Shown here: piece by piece, positions 1-6,735 of the stretch
Layout of the letters: every line of letters begins with the position of its first letter
Numbering within the stretch: the first letter of the stretch is position 1
Assembly: GCA_900548195.1 (NCBI GenBank)
Contig: URJQ01000121.1
Location: 1-8,021, forward strand
DNA from: an uncultured Prevotella sp.
GTDB taxonomy: Bacteria > Bacteroidota > Bacteroidia > Bacteroidales > Bacteroidaceae
DNA length: 8,021 nt
Direction: 5' to 3'
Made by a program: the position numbers and the translations under genes
The notes under the pieces: generated by a model
Told to the model about the DNA's origin: nothing
Database searches by the model: none
Seen by the model: only the letters and a program-made list of their open reading frames with translations

Positions 1-217
1 TGCAACGAGGGAAGTCGTGCATGGGGGAGTACGACAAACCTACCTGAGTAGTTACAAAAAGTATTAACAACCGTTAAAAACTACATAAAATAGGTGCCTC
101 TCTTTTCTTATTTCTACTTGTCAGCATAAGCATCCAGATTTGCAAGATAACAATGTAACTCCCTAATAATCGGCATTATAAATAATCGAGAAGGTAAAAG
201 AATAACGGGCTGAACGA
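1..217. other. Intergenic left edge, possibly with the tail of an outside feature
   Basis: No complete gene is visible here. Two plus-strand frames are open from the window edge: one ends at the TAG at 49-51 and the other at the TAA at 65-67. Either could be the last codons of a gene convergent with the minus-strand gene ending at 218, but 16 to 21 residues are too few to identify. The first 55 bases are rich in small self-complementary segments: 2-8 with 15-20 (one bulged A), 14-19 with 30-35, and 37-43 with 48-53 (one bulge). The first two are mutually exclusive. A short inverted repeat (TTAAC, AACC, GTTAA) lies at 64-77 and a weak one at 166-179. No convincing intrinsic terminator follows the gene ending at 218. 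Confidence 0.3.
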
Positions 218-925
218 CTACTCCACCATCTCCTGCATCACCTGATTCATACTTTCGAGCATGGTATTCATATTCTCAGGTGTCTTGCAGACTGCGAGGA
301 AAAGGTCGTTGAGGTCGATGTCGTCAGGCGTTTCCACTGGATTATTATGAAGGAGGGTTTGCATATTGTCCACCAATAGTCGGTAGATACACACCACATT
401 GGCTGGCTTTGTGTGTGCTTTCACTGCTTTGCGACCAGACTGATAGCCTCTTACCACCGCCATGACAAGGGCACGAATGGCGGTCTCTTCTGTCACTTTT
501 CCTGCCATCAGCGGACACATATCTTCGTTTATGACTTCATAATATTCCTCTTTAGTCATTACATGACCAGCAAGAAGTGCATAGAAATTACGACGATATT
601 CGTCAGCCATGAGTTGGAAGAGCTTCTCTGAACGGCACGCATGCTGCATGAGTGTCATGGCATCGAGCGTCTTAGGATCTGCTTCACGCAAGCGCTGTTC
701 CAATATCTCGTGAGAAGAATAATTGACGATGGCGAGTGAATCAAACACGCTCTCATACAGATACTGCGCCACTTCCTCATAATGGTCGAGGAGAAGTTGC
801 TTCATCTGGCGTGGCTCCACCTGCTGGGGGCGGTCAGACTCTGGCAAACTGCCTTCCACAATTCCTTCGACGAAGGATGTGAAAAAGGCTCTTATGATGG
901 CTGGGGTTATTCTTGGGGAATTCAT
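218..925 (-). CDS. Uncharacterised soluble alpha-helical protein
   Basis: A 235-residue protein of unknown function; I do not recognise its family. It has no signal peptide, lipobox or hydrophobic span long enough to cross a membrane, so it is probably cytoplasmic. Composition suggests an almost entirely helical fold: charged amphipathic stretches at about residues 38-66, 71-115 and 125-195, then an acidic segment (PDDIDLND, about 200-207) and a Met-rich tail (about 217-235). Four cysteines (97, 137, 179, 213) are scattered and form no metal-binding pattern. The ATG at 925 is favoured because the sequence just upstream is CAA-rich repeat DNA and the frame reads through without interruption from there. 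It is last in the same-strand series, 126 bp after the transporter gene. The codon use and uninterrupted frame support a real gene; the function is open. Confidence 0.8.
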   Translation of the reverse strand: MNSPRITPAIIRAFFTSFVEGIVEGSLPESDRPQQVEPRQMKQLLLDHYEEVAQYLYESVFDSLAIVNYSSHEILEQRLREADPKTLDAMTLMQHACRSEKLFQLMADEYRRNFYALLAGHVMTKEEYYEVINEDMCPLMAGKVTEETAIRALVMAVVRGYQSGRKAVKAHTKPANVVCIYRLLVDNMQTLLHNNPVETPDDIDLNDLFLAVCKTPENMNTMLESMNQVMQEMVE

Positions 926-932
926 TTGGTTA

Positions 933-1020
933 TGTTGTTTGGGTGGCTTGTTGTCTTGTTGTTTGGTTGTATGTAGAGTTCTCTTTCTATTTATCTATCA
1001 ACAAAACAACCAAACAACAA
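933..1020. repeat. GTT-rich/CAA-rich intergenic inverted repeat, copy 1
   Basis: A perfect 15 bp inverted repeat has arms at 956-970 (TTGTTGTTTGGTTGT) and 1006-1020, separated by 35 bp. The left side extends the low-complexity TTG pattern back to about 933. The segment at 933-953 matches the reverse complement of 2822-2842 at 19 of 21 positions, so this gap and the one at 2710-2851 carry related elements in opposite orientation. In minus-strand RNA the GUU-rich arm follows the transporter stop codon and the CAA-rich arm runs up to the start codon at 925. There is no U-tract typical of an intrinsic terminator. It could be a degenerate MITE-like element, an RNA hairpin in the leader of the downstream gene, or simple-sequence drift. 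Confidence 0.7.
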
Positions 1021-1025
1021 AGTAA

Positions 1026-1033
1026 CAAAACTA
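1026..1033 (-). promoter_or_regulatory. Possible Bacteroidota -7 promoter element
   Basis: The minus strand reads TAGTTTTG here, a perfect match to the TAnnTTTG -7 consensus of the Bacteroidota primary sigma factor. It lies about 100 bp upstream of the start codon at 925, just after the transporter stop. No clear TTTG -33 element is found at the expected distance; the nearest TTG is too close. A start from here would place the GUU/CAA inverted repeat in the 5' leader of the 235-residue gene. In AT-rich intergenic DNA a chance match of this kind is quite likely. Confidence 0.22.
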
Positions 1034-1051
1034 TTTTTTACTTAAATACAA

Positions 1052-1906
1052 CTACTTTTCTGAGCGAATCTTGATAACTCCGACATAAGAGAGGAGCACC
1101 ACATTCATCATCAGAGCATAGATAATAGCTGGGATAGCGATGCGTCCGTCATTGAAGACGAATGGACTTGAAGCAATAGCTATTGCCTGTGCGGCATTCT
1201 GCATTCCCACTTCGATGACGATAGTGCGACGCACATTCTCCTTCAGACGGAACACCATGCAAGCGACATACGCCACAATGACTGCAAGAAGGATGAGGGC
1301 GGTGGTCACAAGACCGAGAGTGGTGAAGTTTTCTTCAATGGTAGCGCGATGCTGGATGAAGAATACAGCCGCAAGGAACATCAGAGCTGGGAAGGCACAT
1401 TTGGTCAATACGCGCTCTATCTTCTTTGCTACATTGTGGAAATATGTTCTCACTGCTATTCCGGCAAGTATAGGAATAAGCATCGTGAATACATTCTGGA
1501 TGAGGAGATTGCCTACTGGCAAGGTGATGCCAGCAGATTGTCCGACATGTACTGTGACCCAATTAAGGATAAGGGGAACAGTGAAAAGCGTTATCACCGA
1601 ACTGAGTGCTGTGAGTGAAACGGACAATGCCACGTCGCCTTTTGCGAGCATGGAGAATACGTTACTGGATGATCCGCCTGGCGAACACGCTACGAGGACG
1701 AGTCCGATGTAGAACAATGCCGGAAGAGAAAAGCCTTCTGAGAGGGCAATGGCTACGAGAGGAAGTATCAGCAGCTGTCCTATCAGTCCTATAAGTACTG
1801 CCTTCGGGCGCTGGAAAACCATGAGAAAATCATTTGGCTTCAAAGTCAATCCGAGGTCAAACATCAAGAGTGTAAGGATTGGGAGGACAATAAAAATAGT
1901 GTTCAT
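1052..1906 (-). CDS. Bile acid:sodium symporter family (BASS/SBF) transporter
   Basis: A 284-residue inner-membrane protein of the SBF/BASS family (PF01758 type), which couples Na+ entry to uptake of organic anions. It has about nine or ten hydrophobic spans. The family hallmarks are CSPGGSSSNVFS (residues 74-85) and EVGMQNAAQAIAIA (232-245), the two broken-helix regions that cross near the sodium sites. Placing these on the Neisseria ASBT structure (from memory) gives an apparently complete sodium-ligand set: Q44, S81, N82, S95, T99, E232, V233, M235 and Q236. Bacterial members carry bile acids, pantoate, keto-acids or other anions, so the substrate cannot be named; bile acid is only one option for a gut species. 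The length is slightly short but normal, and the start falls directly before the first span. It is preceded by a repeat-rich 191 bp gap, so it may have its own promoter. Confidence 0.93.
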   Translation of the reverse strand: MNTIFIVLPILTLLMFDLGLTLKPNDFLMVFQRPKAVLIGLIGQLLILPLVAIALSEGFSLPALFYIGLVLVACSPGGSSSNVFSMLAKGDVALSVSLTALSSVITLFTVPLILNWVTVHVGQSAGITLPVGNLLIQNVFTMLIPILAGIAVRTYFHNVAKKIERVLTKCAFPALMFLAAVFFIQHRATIEENFTTLGLVTTALILLAVIVAYVACMVFRLKENVRRTIVIEVGMQNAAQAIAIASSPFVFNDGRIAIPAIIYALMMNVVLLSYVGVIKIRSEK

Positions 1907-1934
1907 TTTTCTTATTGAGATTTTTTAAGGTTTG

Positions 1935-2040
1935 ATATAATGCATAATTCATAATGCATAATTCTTTATTATTAATTCTTAATGCATAATTCATAATGCA
2001 TAATGCGTAATTGATATTGCACAATTCTTAATGTATAATG
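1935..2040. repeat. ATGCAT/AATTC-rich intergenic repeat with 24 bp direct duplication
   Basis: AT-rich repetitive DNA built from variants of TAATGCATAATTCA. An exact 24 bp direct repeat occurs at 1939-1962 and 1981-2004, with starts 42 bp apart. Each copy contains two palindromic ATGCAT hexamers separated by an AATTC block. Degenerate units continue to about 2040 (TAATGCGTAAT, TTAATGTATAATG). The motif is largely self-complementary, so the tract can pair with itself in many registers. Repeats of this look are common in intergenic DNA of Prevotella and Bacteroides (general recollection). It fills most of the gap between the deacetylase and transporter genes. No TAnnTTTG promoter match was found on the minus strand within it. 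Confidence 0.8.
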
Positions 2041-2041
2041 T

Positions 2042-2074
2042 ATAATCCTTAATGCATAGGGCATTAAGGATTAT
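2042..2074 (-). terminator. Perfect 14 bp hairpin after the deacetylase gene, possible terminator
   Basis: The arms at 2042-2055 and 2061-2074 are perfectly complementary with a 5-base loop. The hairpin begins 23 bases after the deacetylase stop codon in the direction of transcription. A smaller hairpin (2080-2084 with 2089-2093, A/T loop) lies between them. The position suits transcript termination or 3'-end protection, but the stem is AT-rich and no U-run follows, so it is not a classic intrinsic terminator. Its left arm shares the CTTAATGC wording of the adjacent repeat tract, so it may instead be a fold-back of that repeat family. Confidence 0.4.
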
Positions 2075-2097
2075 GATAGAGATTAAAAAATCTATTT

Positions 2098-2709
2098 TTA
2101 GTCGAAGACTTTAAATTCATATCCCTGGCTTATCATCCATTCGATGGACTCTGGCAGGGCAGTCTTTAGTTTGTCTATACTTTTCAAAGAGTCGTGGAAA
2201 GTGATGATAGAACCATTTCGTGTGTAGGTCTTCACATTGTTGACCACGTCTTCAGCAGTAAGGAGTTTGGAGTAATCACGTGTCACCACGTCCCACATCA
2301 CAATTGTATATTTCCTTTTCAGCCACATATAAGCCACATGGCGCATCCATCCGTGAGGCGGACGGAAGAGGTGTGAGTGGATAAGTTCATTCGCTTTACG
2401 CACATTTTTCACGTATTTGTCAATGCGATGACGAAAACTTCCGAGGTGATTGAAGGTGTGGTTACCCACCTGATGTCCTTCTTCTACGATTCGCTGATAT
2501 AATTCCGGATACTTTCTCACATTGTCTCCGACCATAAAGAATGTAGCTTTTATCCCGTAACGTGCAAGCGTATCGAGGATAAAAGGGGTAGATTCTGGTA
2601 TCGGACCATCGTCGAACGTAAGATATACCGAATGCTCATTGGCGTCCATACGCCAAAGAGCCTTCGGATATAACCAACGTAACCACATAGTGGGTTGTTC
2701 GATGAACAT
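2098..2709 (-). CDS. Polysaccharide deacetylase family (NodB homology domain) protein
   Basis: A 203-residue protein that is almost entirely one NodB homology domain (carbohydrate esterase family 4 type), a metal-dependent hydrolase that removes N- or O-acetyl groups from glycans. The motifs appear in order: TFDDGP (31-36, with D33 the expected base and D34 a metal ligand), HTFNH (84-88, metal ligands H84 and H88), RPPHG (116-120), WD (139-140) and TFHD (170-173, with H172 the expected catalytic acid). All key residues are present, so it should be active. There is no signal peptide or lipobox, and the N-terminus (WLRWLYPKALWRM) is an amphipathic lead-in often seen in short cytoplasmic or membrane-associated members. 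The substrate is unknown; cell-envelope glycan or a lipid-linked sugar is plausible. It lies 142 bp after the DUF2723 glycosyltransferase gene, which suggests a linked role. Confidence 0.93.
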   Translation of the reverse strand: MFIEQPTMWLRWLYPKALWRMDANEHSVYLTFDDGPIPESTPFILDTLARYGIKATFFMVGDNVRKYPELYQRIVEEGHQVGNHTFNHLGSFRHRIDKYVKNVRKANELIHSHLFRPPHGWMRHVAYMWLKRKYTIVMWDVVTRDYSKLLTAEDVVNNVKTYTRNGSIITFHDSLKSIDKLKTALPESIEWMISQGYEFKVFD

Positions 2710-2721
2710 TTCTTTTCTTTA

Positions 2722-2850
2722 TTTTGTTGTTTTGTCGTTATGTTGTCTGGTAGTCTGGTTGTTTTGTTGTTTTGCTGAAAGCATAGTTTTTTCAAACCAT
2801 ACAATCAACTAACCAACTAAGCAACAAGCCCACCAAACAACAAATAAACA
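2722..2850. repeat. GTT-rich/CAA-rich intergenic inverted repeat, copy 2
   Basis: This tract nearly fills the gap between the DUF2723 and deacetylase genes. On the plus strand, 2722-2776 is TTG/GTT-rich and 2801-2850 is CAA/AAC-rich, with a spacer of about 25 bp. The outer ends pair best: TTTGTTGTTT at 2723-2732 is the reverse complement of 2834-2843, and the inner parts pair imperfectly. The segment at 2822-2842 matches the reverse complement of 933-953 at 19 of 21 positions, and TGGTTGTTTTGTTG (2755-2768) recurs in reverse complement at 1000-1013. The element is thus a diverged, inverted relative of the one before the 235-residue gene. It has no coding potential and no clear promoter; TATGGTTTG on the minus strand is one base too long for the -7 consensus. 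Confidence 0.7.
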
Positions 2851-2851
2851 A

Positions 2852-5800
2852 TTATTCGCTGAGCATTCTGCCACCTCGGGATTGATAGAATTCCGTAACC
2901 TTCTGGAATGTGGCATAATTGTTCATAGCAAATTTCTCATCATATCTTGCACAAACTCCAAGGAGACTCTGCATAGCATAAAGATGATACATACAATCAC
3001 GCTGTGACTGGAAGAAGCGATTGCCATCGAGTGAGCAGTACCACTTCATGTATTGCACAGAATTATTGAACATATCCTTGAATGTTTTCTCTGCTTTAGC
3101 CTTCTGACCGAGACGATAGTAAGCCTCCAGATACTCTGCACCACCGGCAATGAATGTCATAGGCACATTGTAAGTAGGCATCTTCTTCTCCAGATAAGCC
3201 ATGCACTTGGCAGCCTTGTCCTTCTTGCCTTCGTCGAGAAGCTTGATAAGGAGACGACCGAACAAGCGACGATGGGTATAACACATACGCATTACAGTCT
3301 CGTCGATGTAGAGTCCCTTGGTCTCAAGACCTCCAAACTTGAATCTGTTCATCACCACATCGTAAGAGCGGTCAGTATCAAAGTTTGTGCTATCATTTGT
3401 AGCAAACGGAGTGATACGATTGACAAGACCCTCCTGTATGAAGTTTTCGCCGAGGTTCATGAAGTTTTCTGCACCTACGGTAGTGGCAACATAGAGCGGA
3501 CGAGTCCAGTTGGCATTATTGATCATCTCAAGCATCATGAGGTCGTTCTTGTAGAGAGCGCTCTTTCCTTTGAGTGAGACAGCCATCTTCTCTGGAATCT
3601 CCATGCCTGCCGGAATCTTCATTCCGCTCTTGAGAACTGCGTTCTTGTCGATAGTGACATAGACAGTATCAGTAGGTATGACGTGCATTTCGTCCTTACC
3701 TCCACGTACCCAGTACTTCATAATGTTGGTAAGATTGAATGGATCATCACCATATTGCTGTCTTGCAGCGTCAGGATTCTGTGCATAATACTCCAGTATC
3801 TGGCTCTTCAGCTCAGGGTTTACAGTGATATACTCATTCTTTCCTGAGCAATAATCGATACGCTTCCATGTGATTGGCAGTGCAGGCGAATCGTAAGCAG
3901 GGCGCACCATCTGGTCAATATACCAGTCTGTCTGGAGATAAGAGAGGTTACAAACGCGTGCATCCGTACCTACGCCCTCCACATCCTGATTATACCAGAG
4001 AGGGAATGTATCGTTGTCACCATTTGTGAAGATGACAGGATTGGTGCCCTTCTGCATAGAAGTGAGGTAGTTTTGACCGAAGTCACGACAAGTGTAACGT
4101 CCAGAACGGTCATGGTCGTCCCATGTCTGTGAAGCCATCTGCACAGGAACGAGCAATGCCACAACTCCGATTACGGCAGCTACAGCCACGCTTTCCTTCT
4201 TGGTAAGATAGCGATTGACCATATTTATGATAGCTGCAACGCCCATACCACACCATATAGAGAAAGCATAGAACGAACCTGCATAAGCATAGTCACGCTC
4301 ACGAGGCTGCATAGGAGTCTGGTTGAGGTAGATGACGATGGCAAGACCTGTCATGAAGAAGAGGAAGAATACGACCCAGAACTGCTGAATGCCCTTCTTT
4401 CCTTCTTCCTTCTGTCCCTTCTTACGATTGATATGGTCGTAATAAGCCTGCCAGAAGAGTCCGATAAGACCGAGCAGAAGTGGGAGGCAATAGAAGACAT
4501 TATGTCCCTTATTGTTCTTCAAGTCATCCGGAAGTTTGCTTTGGTCGCCCAGCATTGCATTGTCTATGAATGGAATACCTGTGATCCAGTTGCCCTTTTC
4601 CAGTTCGCCATTGCCCTGAAGGTCATTCTGACGTCCTGCAAAGTTCCACATGAAGTAGCGCCAATACATGAAGTTGCACTGGTAAGAGAGGAAGAATCTG
4701 ATGTTCTCCCACTGTGTAGGCATATTGACAGTCATAGCCTGACCGCAGCGATCGTAATCCACAGGGTATGTGCTAATGCCGCCCATCCAGTCCTGATAAG
4801 CCTTTTCATGTTCGGCATTGTGCATACGTGGGAAGAGCATATTCTGCGCATATACGTATGAATCCTTAGTGCGAACCACGAAATACTGGTCCTTCTCGTT
4901 TGGATTTTTCTTCTCCACACGCTGGATTACCGGTGCTCCCTTCTTCTGAACAGGACGACAATAGTCACCATCTACAGTGAGGGCAACCTGTGAAGAGAAT
5001 GCCTGACCATAGAAAAGCGGGCTGTCACCATACTGATCACGGCTCAAGTAACTGCCAAGAGTGAAGATATCCTCCGGTGAATTCTGGTCCATCGGTGGGT
5101 TGGCAGCGGAACGTACTACGATAAGAGCATAGGAAGAATAGCCTATCATGAGCATGAGCATACATGTAAGGGCTGTATTCTTGATTCTTGAAGTGACGTA
5201 ATAAGCCTTTGTCTTCTTATTCTTGAGCCGGAGAAGGAAGTACAATATTGCAAGTACCACCACGCCTGTGAAGAATGCTTTCCATCCAAATCCATAGAAT
5301 GGAATACCCAGCATTGCGATGGAAAGGAGGAAAGAGATGTTGACACGCTTAGCGCTCTTATCGACATAACTCTCATAAATAGCCCAAACCACAATGGCAA
5401 TGAGGAGGAAGATATATACTATCTCACCAGTATTGAATGGCATTCCGAGGTCATTGACGAAGAACCACTCAAACCATCCGCCCACGGTGATAATACCAGG
5501 AACGACGCCATAGAGCACCGCAGCAACGATAATGACGCTGACTAAGAGTGCTGCAAGGGAGCCTTTGAGGTCTGCATTCGGATATTTCTTATAATAGAAT
5601 ACGAGCACGATGGCTGGAATACAGAGCAGATTGAGCAGGTGAACGCCGATAGACAAGCCTGTCATATAGGCGATAAGCACGAGCCAGCGGTCTGAATGTG
5701 GCTCATCTGCATGGTCTTCCCATTTCAATATCAGCCAGAACACTACGGCAGTGAAGGCACTGGAGTAAGCATACACCTCACCTTCGACAGCAGAGAACCA

Positions 5801-6211
5801 GAAGGTGTCGCTGAAAGTGTAGATGAGAGCGCCGACCATACCTGATGCCTCGATGGCTATTGTCTTGACAGGTGTAAACTCTTCCCATGAATCTATGAGG
5901 AGACGGCGCACCAGATGCGTGATGGTCCAGAAGAGGAACAGGATACATGTGGCAGAGAGAAGTGCGCTCATAGTGTTCACCATGCGAGCTACGTCAGAAG
6001 GATCGCTGGCAAAATGAGAGAAGAGATTGGCGGTAAGCATGAAGAAAGGTGCGCCAGGTGGGTGTCCTACTTCAAGTTTGTAGCCAGTAGTAATAAATTC
6101 AGGACAGTCCCAGAAGGAAGCTGTCGGTTCAATGGTAGAGCAATATACGAAAGCCGCGATGAAGAAAGCGACCCATCCGAGTACATTGTCTATCAATCTG
6201 TACTGTTTCAT
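2852..6211 (-). CDS. DUF2723 (TMEM260-like) GT-C membrane glycosyltransferase
   Basis: A 1119-residue polytopic inner-membrane protein. The N-terminal DUF2723 region (about 1-370) has many membrane spans and the family motifs FWDCPEF (33-39), GHPPGAPFF (49-57), AVEGEVYAYS (141-150) and GVHLLNLL (189-196). The acidic pair in FWDCPEF lies in the first extracytoplasmic loop, where GT-C enzymes keep their catalytic base. A soluble segment (about 370-570) is followed by a second membrane block (about 573-695) holding QTPMQPRERDYAYAGSF (631-647). A large extracytoplasmic C-terminal domain (about 700-1119) has NGDNDTFPLWY (730-740) and a helical, TPR-like end after 960. Human TMEM260, of the same family, is a protein O-mannosyltransferase (GT117), so transfer of sugar from a polyprenyl-phosphate donor to secreted protein is the best inference. 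The start at 6211 is immediately followed by the first span. The dedA stop is 69 bp upstream, suggesting co-transcription. Confidence 0.93.
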   Translation of the reverse strand: MKQYRLIDNVLGWVAFFIAAFVYCSTIEPTASFWDCPEFITTGYKLEVGHPPGAPFFMLTANLFSHFASDPSDVARMVNTMSALLSATCILFLFWTITHLVRRLLIDSWEEFTPVKTIAIEASGMVGALIYTFSDTFWFSAVEGEVYAYSSAFTAVVFWLILKWEDHADEPHSDRWLVLIAYMTGLSIGVHLLNLLCIPAIVLVFYYKKYPNADLKGSLAALLVSVIIVAAVLYGVVPGIITVGGWFEWFFVNDLGMPFNTGEIVYIFLLIAIVVWAIYESYVDKSAKRVNISFLLSIAMLGIPFYGFGWKAFFTGVVVLAILYFLLRLKNKKTKAYYVTSRIKNTALTCMLMLMIGYSSYALIVVRSAANPPMDQNSPEDIFTLGSYLSRDQYGDSPLFYGQAFSSQVALTVDGDYCRPVQKKGAPVIQRVEKKNPNEKDQYFVVRTKDSYVYAQNMLFPRMHNAEHEKAYQDWMGGISTYPVDYDRCGQAMTVNMPTQWENIRFFLSYQCNFMYWRYFMWNFAGRQNDLQGNGELEKGNWITGIPFIDNAMLGDQSKLPDDLKNNKGHNVFYCLPLLLGLIGLFWQAYYDHINRKKGQKEEGKKGIQQFWVVFFLFFMTGLAIVIYLNQTPMQPRERDYAYAGSFYAFSIWCGMGVAAIINMVNRYLTKKESVAVAAVIGVVALLVPVQMASQTWDDHDRSGRYTCRDFGQNYLTSMQKGTNPVIFTNGDNDTFPLWYNQDVEGVGTDARVCNLSYLQTDWYIDQMVRPAYDSPALPITWKRIDYCSGKNEYITVNPELKSQILEYYAQNPDAARQQYGDDPFNLTNIMKYWVRGGKDEMHVIPTDTVYVTIDKNAVLKSGMKIPAGMEIPEKMAVSLKGKSALYKNDLMMLEMINNANWTRPLYVATTVGAENFMNLGENFIQEGLVNRITPFATNDSTNFDTDRSYDVVMNRFKFGGLETKGLYIDETVMRMCYTHRRLFGRLLIKLLDEGKKDKAAKCMAYLEKKMPTYNVPMTFIAGGAEYLEAYYRLGQKAKAEKTFKDMFNNSVQYMKWYCSLDGNRFFQSQRDCMYHLYAMQSLLGVCARYDEKFAMNNYATFQKVTEFYQSRGGRMLSE

Positions 6212-6280
6212 TTGGTTGAAATTTATTATGATGTTATTGTCTTATTTCTATTCCAATGCTTCATGCAGGCTATGTTTTTC

Positions 6281-6715
6281 CTACATGAAAGGCCAAGCGA
6301 TAATCAGATACCTCATCACTTTTCCGAGCGTGATGCTTATGAGCGTGATGATGATATTGGCTCGCATAAGACCGAGGAGGATGCTTATCGCACTGCCAAG
6401 AATAGGCAGGAAAGCGAAGAAACCCATCCATGCTCCGTGTCCTCCCATGAATCTTTGCGCTCTGTCGAGGCTTTCTTTCTTCACGTGGAGATACTTTTCT
6501 ATCCAGTCGAGACGTCCAAGTCTGCCTACGCCGTAATTGAACATCGAGCCGGCGACATTGCCTATGGATGCTGTAATGACGAGTTCCCAAGTGTCAACAC
6601 CCGCGGCAAGCATTGCAAGCATCACTGCTTCGCTTGAGAATGGGAATACGCTGCCCGCTATGAAAGAGGCTATCAGCATGCCTATAGGACCATAATCTAC
6701 GAGTAAATCGAGCAT
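6281..6715 (-). CDS. YqaA-type DedA/VTT family membrane protein
   Basis: A 144-residue integral membrane protein of the VTT/SNARE-associated (DedA) superfamily. It resembles the short YqaA branch (E. coli YqaA is about 142 residues), so it is not truncated. Matching features are FPFSSEAVMLAM (24-35), the glycine-rich ASIGNVAGSMFNYGVGR (49-65), GHGAW (92-96), FLPILGS (102-108) and GLMRANIIITLISITLGKVMRY (115-136, the last two parts of the family signature). The re-entrant helices around E29 and P104 are expected from the family fold. Some DedA proteins return undecaprenyl phosphate across the membrane, and others affect membrane potential or lipid asymmetry; the job of the YqaA branch is unsettled. 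Its position directly before a glycosyltransferase likely to use a polyprenyl-phosphate sugar would fit carrier recycling, as inference. No Shine-Dalgarno is visible. The tandem hairpins at 6754-6866 lie 38 bases upstream of the ATG. Confidence 0.9.
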   Translation of the reverse strand: MLDLLVDYGPIGMLIASFIAGSVFPFSSEAVMLAMLAAGVDTWELVITASIGNVAGSMFNYGVGRLGRLDWIEKYLHVKKESLDRAQRFMGGHGAWMGFFAFLPILGSAISILLGLMRANIIITLISITLGKVMRYLIIAWPFM

Positions 6716-6735
6716 AATTATATGACGAAGTCGTA

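Noticed and set aside
1140..1712. 190-codon open frame on the plus strand
   Set aside because: It lies wholly inside and antisense to the BASS transporter gene, whose sodium-site motifs are intact; the composition is that of a frame shadow.
2791..2800. Promoter for the deacetylase gene (minus-strand TATGGTTTG)
   Set aside because: It has one base too many compared with TAnnTTTG and no TTTG box at the proper distance.
2550..2804. 84-codon minus-strand frame across the repeat gap and the deacetylase start
   Set aside because: It is in a different frame from the deacetylase and most of its first half is translated repeat DNA; there is no sign of an N-terminal extension or frameshift.
3053..3577. 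174-codon open frame on the plus strand
   Set aside because: Antisense to the 3' part of the DUF2723 gene, with no motif and His/Leu/Ile-rich shadow composition.
6212..6280. Terminator between the DedA-family and DUF2723 genes
   Set aside because: Only a three-pair fold-back (TGC, ATGAA, GCA) is visible and no U-run follows; read-through between the genes is more likely.
5915..6637. 240-codon open frame on the plus strand
   Set aside because: It runs antisense across the 5' part of the DUF2723 gene, the gap, and most of the DedA-family gene, both of which have clear family motifs. Its protein is rich in Glu, His, Arg and Ser and has no recognisable domain.
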